Shown in pieces: positions 44,766 through 54,000 of a DNA stretch of 64,000 nucleotides; position 1 is the stretch's first letter; every line of letters begins with the position of its first letter. The notes below the pieces were generated by a model, which saw only the letters and a list, made by a program, of their open reading frames with translations, had not been told where the DNA came from and did no database searches. The translations under genes were made by a program, and so were the position numbers. This DNA is from Pannonibacter indicus (lineage in GTDB: Bacteria > Pseudomonadota > Alphaproteobacteria > Rhizobiales > Stappiaceae): contig NZ_LIPT01000003.1 in NCBI RefSeq assembly GCF_001418225.1, positions 248,001 to 312,000 of the forward strand, read 5' to 3'.

Positions 44766-46361
44766 ATGGGGCGTTTAGCGACCATCATCATTCTGATCTG
44801 TATGGGTGTGATTGCCCTGTCGGCCGCCGCTGTGCTCGTTTATCAGTTTGGCCGTCCGCCGGGGGAAGCGCTGTCGCTGTCGCTTGCGCTGATGTGCACC
44901 ATGATCGTGGTGCAGGTGGTGCTGGGCCGTGGCCGCGACCGGGGCGAGGTCAGCGACGTTATCGAACGTCTGGAAGACCGGCTGCTGGAGCTGGATGAGG
45001 ACGTCAACAATCTCGAGGGCCGCCTGACGGGCGTCGAACACACCATCCCGCGCCGCACCCGTGAGGAAATCGATCCGCTGTTCGCCGAGATCGAGGTGCT
45101 GGGCACGCTGGTCAAGCAGATGGCGGAAGCCATGTCCGACATGGAGACCCGCATCGAGGACCAGCGCGCCATTGGCGGCCAGGCCCCCGTGCAGGGCCTT
45201 GCCTATCATGGACAGCCTTATGAGCAGGCGCCGCAGCACATGCAGCCGCAGCTCGCTGCGCCCCAGCAGCCTAAATATCAGCAGCCGGCCTACGCCCAGC
45301 AGCCTTATTATCAGGACGTTCCCCAGCAGCCGCGGGCCCATGCAGCGCAGCAGCCGGCCTATCAGCCGCAGCATCAGGGGCATCATGTTCCCGAGCCGCA
45401 GCGCCAGCCGGAGCCGCAGCACGCGCCGCATCAGCCGCATCAGCATCAGCCCGAGCATATGCCCGGCGGGCGGATCGAGCCTGTGTTCGGCGGTTTCGAG
45501 CAGCCCGGCTTCCGCAACGAGCCGGAGCCGCCGCGCCCGGCATTCCAGCCGCAGGCGCCGGTTTCGCAAAAGGCCGATCCGGCCATGCGCGAGATGATCC
45601 GCTCGGCGCTGAATGCCAACCGCGTTGATCTGTTCCTGCAGCCGATCGTCACCCTGCCGCAGCGCCGGGTGAAATATTATGAAGCCTTCACGCGCCTGAG
45701 AGACGGCAACGATCAGGTTCTGGAACCGGCCGTCTTCCTGCCGGAGGCGATCCGCTCCGGCCTGATCCCGCGCATCGACAATCTGCTGCTGTTCCGCTCC
45801 GTGCAGGTGATCCGCCGCCTGACGACGCGCAACCGCGATGCGGCCCTGTTCTGCAATGTCTCCTCCATTTCGCTGGCGGACGAGACGTTCTTCCCCGGCT
45901 TCCTGGAGTTCGTGCGCAACAACAAGAGCTTCAGCGACCTGCTGATCCTCGAGTTCACGCAGGACGATGTGGCGCAGATGGGCGTTGTGGAGATGGAAAG
46001 CCTCGGCGCGCTGGCCGAGATCGGCTTCCATTTCTCCGTTGACCAGATCCATGACCTGAAGATGGACTTCAAGTCATTGGCCGAGCGCGGGTTCCGCTAT
46101 GCCAAGCTGCATGCGGATTATCTCATTGGCCGCCGCAGCTCCGATCACGGGCATATCCATCCGGGCGATTTCGGCAATCTGCTGCACCGCTACGGCATGA
46201 CGCTGATTGCCTCGCATGTGGAGACGGAATCGCAGGTGCTGGAGCTTCTGGACTTTGATGTCTCCATGGCGCAGGGGCATCTCTTCTCTCCGCCGCGCCC
46301 GGTTCGCGCAGAGGTTCTCCAGGGCATGCCTGCACCCGCGCCGCGCAAGCGCGCGAGCTGA
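44766..46361 (+). CDS. tipF: TipF-like EAL-domain flagellar protein
   Basis: A 531-residue protein with two N-terminal membrane helices (LATIIILICMGVIALSAAAV; SLSLALMCTMIVVQVVLG), a coiled coil (RLEDRLLELDEDVNNLEGRL), a long Gln/Pro/His-rich linker (about 130-270), and a C-terminal EAL domain. That is the layout of Caulobacter TipF, a c-di-GMP receptor needed to build the flagellum. The EAL domain keeps YYEAFTRL and NVSSISL but has lost much of the metal-site signature (SVDQIHDL for IDDFGTG), so binding rather than hydrolysis is expected. The 3' end is copied in tandem downstream. Confidence 0.82.
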   Translation: MGRLATIIILICMGVIALSAAAVLVYQFGRPPGEALSLSLALMCTMIVVQVVLGRGRDRGEVSDVIERLEDRLLELDEDVNNLEGRLTGVEHTIPRRTREEIDPLFAEIEVLGTLVKQMAEAMSDMETRIEDQRAIGGQAPVQGLAYHGQPYEQAPQHMQPQLAAPQQPKYQQPAYAQQPYYQDVPQQPRAHAAQQPAYQPQHQGHHVPEPQRQPEPQHAPHQPHQHQPEHMPGGRIEPVFGGFEQPGFRNEPEPPRPAFQPQAPVSQKADPAMREMIRSALNANRVDLFLQPIVTLPQRRVKYYEAFTRLRDGNDQVLEPAVFLPEAIRSGLIPRIDNLLLFRSVQVIRRLTTRNRDAALFCNVSSISLADETFFPGFLEFVRNNKSFSDLLILEFTQDDVAQMGVVEMESLGALAEIGFHFSVDQIHDLKMDFKSLAERGFRYAKLHADYLIGRRSSDHGHIHPGDFGNLLHRYGMTLIASHVETESQVLELLDFDVSMAQGHLFSPPRPVRAEVLQGMPAPAPRKRAS

Positions 46362-46444
46362 TGATGCTGCCGCGCAAGCGCGCAAGCTGATAATGCTGCC
46401 GCGCAAGCGCGCAAGCTGATAATGCTGCCGCGCAAGCGCGCAAG
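46358..46444. repeat. Tandem repeat, 29 bp x 3, copying the tipF gene end
   Basis: Three head-to-tail 29-bp units (46358, 46387, 46416; two identical, one differing at one base), with partial units on each side. Every unit contains CGCAAGCGCGCAAGCTGA, which is the coding end of tipF (Arg-Lys-Arg-Ala-Ser-stop). Confidence 0.92.
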
Positions 46445-46497
46445 CTGAGATGCAGACGCGCAAGCGGCTTGCGTTGTTGTTTCCTCAGAGCATCCAC

Positions 46498-46598
46498 CCG
46501 CGCCGTCCCGGCCTTGTGCCGGGACCTGTCAGGTATCCGAGGCCGTGACCGCCTGACGGGTCCCGAATCTTCGCCTCGCTGCGTCCGGGACGGCGCGG
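46498..46598. repeat. Double-hairpin palindromic intergenic element
   Basis: Outer arms CCGCGCCGTCCCGG (46498-46511) and CCGGGACGGCGCGG (46585-46598) are perfect 14-bp complements. Inside, CGGGACCTGTCAGG and CCTGACGGGTCCCG pair in 13 of 14 positions. The ~100-bp element can fold fully on itself, as alphaproteobacterial extragenic palindromes do. It lies in the 344-bp gap between tipF and bfr. Confidence 0.85.
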
Positions 46599-46642
46599 CG
46601 GGGGCGGCTGGCTTTGCGGAAACAGAATGGCACCAAACAAAC

Positions 46643-46670
46643 AAGCGCGCCGGCCGGGGCCAGCGCGCTT
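46643..46670 (-). terminator. Intrinsic terminator of bfr
   Basis: On the minus strand AAGCGCGC/GCGCGCTT with an inner GGCC/GGCC pair, followed by TTGTTTGTTT, 36 bp beyond the bfr stop. Confidence 0.8.
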
Positions 46671-46705
46671 CTTGGGGTCTCTGAATGATCTTTGGGGCCT
46701 GATAC

Positions 46706-47194
46706 TTATTCGCCGGCTTCGTTGGCCGGTTCTGCCTGCAGCATGCCGTAGCGCTCTTCGCCGATGCGGCCAAGCAGTTCAAGCTGGGTTTCGAGGAAGT
46801 CGATGTGGCCTTCCTCGTCCTTCAGCAGCTCTTCGAACAGCTGCATGGAAACGATGTCGCCTTCCTCGCGGCAGATCTCGCGGGACTTGGCGTAGGAGGT
46901 GCGGGCGTCGTATTCGCCGGCGAGGTCACACTCGAGCACTTCCTTGATGGTCTGGCCAATCCGCAGGGGGGCCAGCTTCTGCATGTTGGGGTGACCTTCA
47001 AGGAAGATGATGCGCGACGTGATCTTGTCCGCATGCTGCATCTCTTCGATCGACTCGGCGCGCTCCTTCTTGGCGAGGCGCGTATAGCCCCAGTCATCCA
47101 GCAGGCGGTAATGCAGCCAATACTGGTTGATGGCGCCCAGTTCGAGGAACAGGGCCTCGTTGAGGCAGTCGATAACCTTGGGATTGCCCTTCAT
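46706..47194 (-). CDS. bfr: Bacterioferritin
   Basis: A 162-residue heme-containing ferritin that stores iron in a 24-mer. The heme ligand Met52 and all ferroxidase ligands are in place: Glu18, Glu51, His54, Glu94, Glu127, His130. The start is the ATG at 47194 ([11 protein letters not shown]), which matches family N-termini; a GTG four codons upstream is possible. An Irr-type iron box sits 43 bp upstream. Its message has its own terminator. Confidence 0.97.
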   Translation of the reverse strand: MKGNPKVIDCLNEALFLELGAINQYWLHYRLLDDWGYTRLAKKERAESIEEMQHADKITSRIIFLEGHPNMQKLAPLRIGQTIKEVLECDLAGEYDARTSYAKSREICREEGDIVSMQLFEELLKDEEGHIDFLETQLELLGRIGEERYGMLQAEPANEAGE

Positions 47195-47236
47195 GATGAG
47201 ACTCACTTCATTCAGTGGGGTTGAACTGGATCTACA

Positions 47237-47250
47237 TTAGAATAATTCTA
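47237..47250. promoter_or_regulatory. Irr box (ICE motif) upstream of bfr
   Basis: TTAGAATAATTCTA contains the 13-bp palindrome TAGAAT-A-ATTCTA. It agrees with the core of the rhizobial iron-control element (TTTAGAA...TTCTAAA). In rhizobia Irr represses bfr when iron is low, so the position fits. Confidence 0.75.
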
Positions 47251-47316
47251 TGTTTTGTGTCCAGTCCCCGCAGCGGTGAAAATGCAGTTTTTTCTGTGTT
47301 GCGGCGTGACGTAGCG

Positions 47317-47862
47317 TCAGCGGAAGGATGGCCCATGGCACCAGCATGTCAGCGAGTAGCGCCGCCCGCGGGTAACGGGGGCAACCCGGTGCAGCATGAA
47401 ACTGGCGAAAAGGGTAGCCGAGCCCTGGTCCCGGGGCGCTGACCATTCGGCGCTGCCGATGTTGATGTCGAGGCTGCCGCCGACATAGAGCGCGGGCGGT
47501 GTCAGCTGAACAACGATGGTGAGCTTGCGCTGGCGGGCGATGGGGCCGTCGCCAATGTCGGAATGCCAGTCGTAGTGGCCTTCATCCGTCTCGTCATAAG
47601 CGGCGACCTGCAGCCGCTCCTTGAAGTCGGTGATGTCGAACCGAAAGGCCTCGCGGTTGGCGGCCGCGACCGTTGCAAGAATGCGGTCCATGACAAAGGC
47701 AGCGCTGCCTTGATCATCGAGCCAGGAGATCCGTGCGCGGCGGATGGTGTGCTGCACACCGCCGACCAAGCCCCCGTCCGTCATCTCCGCATTCTCGGCC
47801 AGGGCTATGATCTCTGCGCATTCGGCAGGGGTGAAAACGTCCTTCACAGTATGCTTGAACAT
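47317..47862 (-). CDS. 2OG-Fe(II) dioxygenase
   Basis: A 181-residue prolyl-4-hydroxylase-like oxygenase. The iron ligands are His100-x-Asp102 (YDWHSDIGDG) and His158, and Arg167 or Arg168 would hold 2-oxoglutarate (FASFMLHRVAPVTRGRRYSL). The protein is complete for the small class. The substrate is unknown; relatives hydroxylate proteins or small molecules. It stands between bfr and mutY, all on the minus strand but widely spaced. The ribosome site is weak. Confidence 0.88.
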   Translation of the reverse strand: MFKHTVKDVFTPAECAEIIALAENAEMTDGGLVGGVQHTIRRARISWLDDQGSAAFVMDRILATVAAANREAFRFDITDFKERLQVAAYDETDEGHYDWHSDIGDGPIARQRKLTIVVQLTPPALYVGGSLDINIGSAEWSAPRDQGSATLFASFMLHRVAPVTRGRRYSLTCWCHGPSFR

Positions 47863-47980
47863 GTGCCGATGACTTTCTGATCGACGCGAAATGGTGCGCG
47901 ATCAATCCTGACGGCATGGAAAAAGCAAGAAAAATCGCAAAGTCTTGATCTATAAAGGAAAATGTCCGCGTCCGCAGGCC

Positions 47981-49078
47981 TCACCGGCGGGCGTGCGAGA
48001 TGATCTTGCGCATCACGGCCGGCAGGGCTTCGCCCTCCACATCGCCCGGTTCTGACCACCAGCAGCCTTCGGGAAGAGGCGTGCCTGCAGGCAATGTGGC
48101 GCTGTAGACGGTCACCTCCAGATGGAAGTGGGTGAAGGTGTGGGTGGCAACGCCCAGATGCTGGTGCCAGCTTGCCTTGAGCGGGGCGGATGAAAGCGCC
48201 GTCTCTTCGGTAAAATCCGTGCTCCAGACCGTGCCGGGCACTTCGGCCATGCCGCCCAGAAGTCCTTTGGGCGGGCGCTTGCGCAGGGCCAGCGCGCCGT
48301 CGCCATCCCGCAGCATGACGAAGGCCGCGCCCCGACGCGTCGGCTTTTCCGCCTTTGCAGCCTTGCGGGGCAAGGTATCGGCGATGCCCTGGCGGCGGCC
48401 CTCGCAAGGCGCGCTCCAGGGGCACAGGGCACAGGCGGGGCGGCGCGGGGTGCAGATGGTGGCGCCCAGATCCATCACGGCCTGCGCAAAGTCACCCGGC
48501 CTTTTTTCAGGGGTCAGCGCATCCATCGCCGCGCGGATGGCGGGCTTTGCGCCCGGCAGCGGCTCTTCGATCAGATGCAGCCGCGACAACACCCGCTCCA
48601 CATTGCCGTCCACCACGGCAGCGCGCTGGTCAAAGGCAATGGCGGCGATGGCCGCCGCCGTATAGGGCCCGATGCCGGGCAGGGCCTTCAGGCCTTCCTC
48701 CGTCTCTGGAAAACGGCCGCCAAGCTCAAACGCGATCCTTTCCGCGCATGCCTTGAGGTTGCGGGCGCGGGAATAATAGCCGAGCCCGGCCCAGGCCCTC
48801 ATCACGTCATCGGTTTCAGCCTTGGCCAGATCCGTGACCTTTGGCCACCTGGCGGTGAAGGCGAGGAAATAGTCCTTCACGGCTGCAACGGTGGTCTGCT
48901 GCAGCATGATCTCCGACAGCCACACCCTGTAGGGATCGGGGACAACGCCCACCGCCCGCTCATGCGGGGGCACGCGCCAGGGCAGGGCACGGGCGTTGCG
49001 GTCGTACCAGGCCAGAAGCTCTTGCGCGCGCTGAGCGGCGGCCTGATCCTGCAGAAGCGGCGGAGATGATGCGTCCAT
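47981..49078 (-). CDS. mutY: A/G-specific adenine glycosylase MutY
   Basis: A 365-residue enzyme that removes adenine mispaired with 8-oxoguanine. The catalytic Glu (SEIMLQQTTVAAV), the Asp in AAVVDGNVERVLSR, and the 4Fe-4S ligands C-x6-C-x2-C-x5-C (ICTPRRPACALCPWSAPC) are intact. A C-terminal NUDIX-like 8-oxoG recognition domain follows. It is divergent from the DUF721 gene, the usual neighbour in alphaproteobacteria. Confidence 0.95.
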   Translation of the reverse strand: MDASSPPLLQDQAAAQRAQELLAWYDRNARALPWRVPPHERAVGVVPDPYRVWLSEIMLQQTTVAAVKDYFLAFTARWPKVTDLAKAETDDVMRAWAGLGYYSRARNLKACAERIAFELGGRFPETEEGLKALPGIGPYTAAAIAAIAFDQRAAVVDGNVERVLSRLHLIEEPLPGAKPAIRAAMDALTPEKRPGDFAQAVMDLGATICTPRRPACALCPWSAPCEGRRQGIADTLPRKAAKAEKPTRRGAAFVMLRDGDGALALRKRPPKGLLGGMAEVPGTVWSTDFTEETALSSAPLKASWHQHLGVATHTFTHFHLEVTVYSATLPAGTPLPEGCWWSEPGDVEGEALPAVMRKIISHARR

Positions 49079-49269
49079 GGCGCAAAGCTTGGCCGGGAGC
49101 GGCGGTAAATCAAGGCTTGCCCTGTGCGGCAGCTGGGGAAAAGCAGGTGAAAATGCCCCGCCATTAAGGCGTTAAGAGGCTGGTCTTGATTTCGGCGCAA
49201 ACTGCAAGGAGGAGTTTGACAGCTATATACGGGCGCAAGGCCCGGCCGCAGAAGGAATTGGGCAGACCG

Positions 49270-49794
49270 ATGAGCAGCTTGGGCGGATCAGGCAGACAGG
49301 GACGGGTGCAGTCGCGCCCGCTTGCCGATCTGATCGGCAAGGCTATGGAGCCCGTCTTCCGCAAGCGCGGCTTTGCCTCGTCTGATCTGGTGGCCAGCTG
49401 GCCGGATATAGTGGGCGACCGCTACGGTGAAAGGGTGCGGCCCGAACGGCTGATCTGGCCGCGCTCACCGGACCGGGATGGCCCGGGCGTGCCGGAGCCC
49501 GCAACGCTTGTGGTCAACACAGATGGTGCAACGGCCCTGATGCTGACCCATGACATGCCCATCGTGCTGGAGCGCATCAACGCCTATTTCGGCTGGGCTG
49601 CAATCGGCCGCATCCGCATCGTCCAGAAGCCGGTGACCGTGCCGGTGAAGAAGCAGCGGCCCCCCCTGCGCGCCCTGACGGATGACGAGCAGAAGAAGCT
49701 GGATGCCAAGCTTGACGGGCTGGAACACAAGGGCCTGCGCCAGGCGCTGGAGACCCTTGGCAGGCAGGTCATCGCCCGCTCCTCCGGCAGCTGA
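49270..49794 (+). CDS. DUF721 (DciA-like) protein
   Basis: A 174-residue protein with the DUF721 pattern: LADLIGKAMEPVFRKRGF, then LVASWPDIVGDRYGERVRPERL, and TLVVNTDGATALMLTHDMPIVL. A charged helical C-terminal extension follows. DciA, a related DUF721 protein, helps load the replicative helicase; whether this protein does so is unproven. Its place before dsbA and smc is conserved in alphaproteobacteria. Confidence 0.85.
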   Translation: MSSLGGSGRQGRVQSRPLADLIGKAMEPVFRKRGFASSDLVASWPDIVGDRYGERVRPERLIWPRSPDRDGPGVPEPATLVVNTDGATALMLTHDMPIVLERINAYFGWAAIGRIRIVQKPVTVPVKKQRPPLRALTDDEQKKLDAKLDGLEHKGLRQALETLGRQVIARSSGS

Positions 49795-49970
49795 GCAGAG
49801 CCTTCAACAGGACAAAACACCGCTTGCCATGCGGTTTTCTGCCACTGCGGCAGGCTTTCGATATCACGGACATGTGTGTTTCCCACTGCTGCCACAATTG
49901 CACTGTCCGGTTGACGTGTCCCTTGCAAGCGGGCACATGACTGCGACCGCCAAACAGTATCAGGCAGGAT

Positions 49971-50612
49971 ATGATCGTGAACCTTACCCGCAGACAGCTT
50001 CTGGCCAGCGCCGCCGCAACCACCTTTGCCGCCGCCCTGGCAACCTCCGTCCCGGCCGTTGCCCAATCGGCAGATGTTGCGAAGCTGATGGAGCCGGGCC
50101 CCCTCGGTGACATGGTGCTCGGCAACGAAGATGCGCCGGTGACCATCATCGAATACGCGTCCCTGACCTGTGGCCATTGCGCCAACTTCCACAAGAACAC
50201 CCTGCCAGAGCTGAAGAAGCAGTATATCGACACGGGCAAGGCCAAGATGATCATGCGCGAGTTCCCGCTGGATCCCGTTGCCTCCGGTGGCTTCATGCTG
50301 GCCCGCTGCGCGCCGCAGGACAAGTATTTTGACGTCCTGTCGGCCATGTTCGCCGATCAGCGCAGCTGGGCCTTCACGCAGGACCCCTATAACGCCATGC
50401 TGAATTTCTCCAAGCAGCTCGGCTTCACGCAGGAAAGCTTCGAGGCATGCCTCGGCAACCAGCAGCTTCTCGATGGCATCACCGCCGTGCAGGAGCGGGC
50501 TTCCAAGGAATTCGGTGTCAATTCGACCCCGACCTTCTTCGTCAACGGCGAGCGTATTGTCGGCGCGTCCTCCTTCGATGAGTTTGCCAAGGTCATCGAA
50601 AAGCATCTGTGA
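49971..50612 (+). CDS. DsbA-family thiol:disulfide oxidoreductase
   Basis: A 213-residue exported thioredoxin-fold protein. The N-terminus has a twin-arginine-like signal (NLTRRQLLASAAATTFAAAL), then the redox site Cys67-Gly-His-Cys70, and a cis-Pro loop (VNSTPTFFVNG). It resembles DsbA/ScsC-type periplasmic oxidoreductases. The start at 49971 has GCAGGA. A strong terminator follows. Confidence 0.92.
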   Translation: MIVNLTRRQLLASAAATTFAAALATSVPAVAQSADVAKLMEPGPLGDMVLGNEDAPVTIIEYASLTCGHCANFHKNTLPELKKQYIDTGKAKMIMREFPLDPVASGGFMLARCAPQDKYFDVLSAMFADQRSWAFTQDPYNAMLNFSKQLGFTQESFEACLGNQQLLDGITAVQERASKEFGVNSTPTFFVNGERIVGASSFDEFAKVIEKHL

Positions 50613-50637
50613 GCCCAAGGGGCCAGTTGAGCTTCCG

Positions 50638-50670
50638 CCCCGCCGCAGCCAGCCTGCGGCGGGGTGTTTT
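50638..50670 (+). terminator. Intrinsic terminator of dsbA
   Basis: A perfect 11-bp stem CCCCGCCGCAG/CTGCGGCGGGG with a 5-nt loop followed by TGTTTTA, 26 bp after the dsbA stop. Confidence 0.88.
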
Positions 50671-51067
50671 ATTGCCGTTTTCCCCGCTATTCCCGCAATT
50701 GGCGGTTTGATCTGCGCGGGCAGGAGCGGCTTTTCCTTGACAAGAGCCCCACTCGTGAGCCGGAGTCTGCCCCAAAGGGCATGGCTGGGGAGCCGTGTCC
50801 TGCAGCCATCCGGCTTCCTGGGCGGACGGCATCTTTCCGGGGGCGCATGCGCGTGACAGAAATGCTCGACAGGGTAATGGCTTCTGCCTGCCCGGCCGTT
50901 TGGCCGGTGCGGGATGGCCGTGCCCTGGCTGGGGCGGTGATGTTGCGTGACCACAGCTTTGCGGCTGTCTCTCCGCCCCCCAGCCCCTCCCCACGTTGGG
51001 GGAGGGGGGCGGAGCTGACTTGCCATGAGAACAATCGTTCCCTCCTCCTCACTGTTGGAGGCGCGGC
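50671..51067. other. 397-bp gap before smc, with a GA/CT-rich hairpin
   Basis: I see no supported gene here. A TTGACA at 50737 could be a -35 box. The right end has a long hairpin (50972-51013; core CCCCTCCCCA/TGGGGGAGGGG) like the one at 29732-29758. The smc ribosome site GGAGG is at 51056-51060. Confidence 0.55.
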
Positions 51068-54000
51068 GTGAAGTTCACCAAGCTGCGCGTGGCCGGGTTC
51101 AAGTCCTTCGTCGAGCCGATGGAATTCGTCATCGGCGACGGCCTGACCGGCGTTGTCGGCCCCAATGGCTGCGGCAAGTCCAATCTTGTCGAGGCGCTGC
51201 GCTGGGTGATGGGGGAAAACTCCTACAAGAACATGCGCGCCTCCGGCATGGACGATGTGATCTTCTCCGGAAGCCTCAACCGTCCGGCCCGCAACACGGC
51301 GGAAGTAACGCTGTTTCTTGATAATGCCGACCGGAAGGCGCCCACCGGCTTCAACGACAGTGACACGCTGGAAGTGAGCCGCCGCATCGAGCGTGAGGCA
51401 GGGTCCGTCTACCGCATCAACTCGCGCGATGTTCGCGCCCGTGACGTGCAGCTGCTGTTTGCCGATGCCTCCACCGGCGCCCGCTCTCCCGCCATGGTGC
51501 GGCAGGGGCAGATCGGCGAGCTGATTTCCGCCAAGCCCACCTCCCGCCGCCAGATCCTGGAAGAGGCGGCCGGCATCTCGGGCCTGCACAGCCGCCGCAA
51601 CGAGGCGGAGATCCGGCTGCGGGCAGCGGAGCAGAATCTCGAACGTCTGGAAGACGTGCTGGTGCAGATCGACGGCCAGCTCGACAGCCTGCGCCGCCAG
51701 TCCCGGCAGGCCTCGCGCTACCGCAATCTGTCTGCCGAAATCCGCTCAGCGGAAGCTGCCATCCTTTACTTGCGCCTGAATGAGGCCCGTGAAGGTCTGG
51801 AGGAGGCGGACCGCATGTTCACCGCCTCGCGTGCCGAGGTGGTGGCTGCAGCGGAAGCGCAGACAGAGGCCGCCAAGACGCAGGCGATTGCAGCCCACCG
51901 CCTGCCGGAGATCCGCGATGCTGCGGCGCGCGCCGGGGCTGCCTTGCAGCGGCTTGTCATCGCCCGCAACGAGCTGGATGCCGAAGACCGGCGCGTGCGC
52001 GAAAAGCTGGTGGACCTCAACCGCCGTCTTGTTCAGCTGGCAGAGGACCTTGCCCGCGAAGAGCGGATGATCGAGGAAAACAGCGAGGTTCTGGAGCGGC
52101 TGGCAGAAGAGCGGGCCGAACTGCTGGAAGAGGGCGAAACCGCCGCCGAACGCGCCGAACTGGCTGCAGAGCGTGTCGAGGACGCGGGCCGTAAGGTGCG
52201 CGATCTCGAAGAGGTTCTGAACGAGAAGACCGCCGCCGAAGCGCGGGTGACAGCGCAGCGCCAGCAGATGCAGCGCACGCTGGATGAAGCGCGGGGCAAG
52301 GCCGAGCGCTTGCGCTCCCAGTCCGCGGACGCTTTGCGTATGTATGAGGCGCTGCGGGCCGAGATGGATGCCGCCGACGGCGTATCCGGGCGCGCCGAAG
52401 AAGTAGAGCTGTGCGAAGCCGCCGTTCTGGAGGCCGAGGAGCGGCTGGAGACGGCGGAGCAGGAGACCCGCAATGCCCGCGAGGCGGAGCAGGGCGCCCG
52501 TGCGCCTCTGGCTGAGGCCGAGCGCCTGTTGCAGCGGCTGGAAACCGAAGCGCGCACGCTGGAAAGCGTGCTCAACATGGTGGCCGCCAGTGCGCATGCG
52601 CCCGTGGTGGACCGCATGACCGTGAAGCCCGGCCTGGAAACGGCACTGGGCGCAGCGCTGGGGGATGATCTGGAAGCCTCGCTGGATGAAGGCGCGCCCG
52701 TGCGCTGGTCCGGAACGGCTGAAAGTGCGGCAGCTGGTGATTCTCCCCTGCCATCCGGCGCAAGCCCGCTGGCGTCAGACGTTGACGCTCCCGCCGAGTT
52801 GCGCCGCCGTCTGGCGCAGATCGGTGTGGTTCCGGCTGAAGATGGCCCGCGCCTTCAGGCGCTGCTGAAGCCTGGCCAGAGGCTTGTCTCCCGCGAGGGG
52901 CATCTGTGGCGCTGGGATGGCTTCACCGTTGCCGCTGATGCCCCGACGCCGGCTGCCCAGAGGCTGGCGCAGCGCAACCGTCTGGCGGCTCTGGCCGGTG
53001 AGATCGGCATTGCCGGAGAGCGGGTGGAGGCAGCCCGCGAGGCGCTGGAGGCAGCTTCTGCCCGTGTGCAGCAGGCCGCAGACCGGGAGCAGGCGGCGCG
53101 CCAGCAGCTGCGCGATCATCAGAAGGCGCTGAGCGAGGCCCGTGAAGCGCTGATGGCGGCAGAACGGGCGCTCTCCCAGCTGGCGCTGCGCCTGCAAGGG
53201 GCAGAAGATCTGGCACGGCGTCTGTCTGCGGAGGCTGAAGAAGCTGCCGAACGAGTCGAGGAAGCGGCTGAACGGCTTGAGGAGCTGCCCGATTCGGGCG
53301 GGCTGACGGAGGAGATCCATCAGCTTCATACCCAGCTGGCGGCAGCCCGCAGCGCCCTCTCCGAAGCGCGGGTAATGGCCGATGGCATTGCCCGTGAAAA
53401 GCAGATGCGCGACCGGCGGCTGGAGGCGATTGCCCGCGAGCATGAAAGCTGGCGCAGCCGCGCCGCCAATGCCGCCTCCCAGATCGAAACCCTGCGCGCC
53501 CGCATGGGCGAGGCGGAGGATGAGCGTCAGGAGCTTATCGAAGCGCCGGAGGACATCGAGAGCCGCCGCCGCGACCTTTTCAGCGCGATTGCCAAGGCGG
53601 AAGCTGCCAAGCAGGAGGCGGATGACACACTTGTGAAGGCCGAGGCCTCCCTCTCGGACGTGGACCGCATGGCGCGGGAGGCGCAGGAAGTCCTGTTCCG
53701 CGCCCGCGAAGGCCATGTGCGCGCCGAAGAGCGTGTGGCTGCTGCCCGCGAGCGTGTGGAGACGGTTATCGGCCGCATCTCCGAGGCGCTGGATGTGCCG
53801 CTGAACCAGCTGCCCGAACTGGCAGGCTTCACCGAAGGGGCACCGCTGCCGGACCCGGAAAGCATGGAGCGCAAGCTCGAACGGCTCAAGGCCGAGCGCG
53901 AGCGGCTGGGCGGGGTGAACCTGCGCGCCGATGACGAGCTGGCGGAAATCGACACGCAGCGCGAGACACTTGTGCGCGAGCGTGATGATCTGATCGAGGC

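Noticed and set aside
44775..46052. A 425-codon Leu/Arg-rich frame opposite tipF
   Set aside because: The pattern comes from the CAG/CCG repeats of the tipF linker on the other strand.
46362..46460. 29-bp repeats as a CRISPR array
   Set aside because: The units are directly adjacent with no spacers and copy the preceding gene end.
50664..51071. Possible small gene between dsbA and smc
   Set aside because: Pro/Arg/Ser-rich in both directions, no ribosome site, and it runs through two hairpins.
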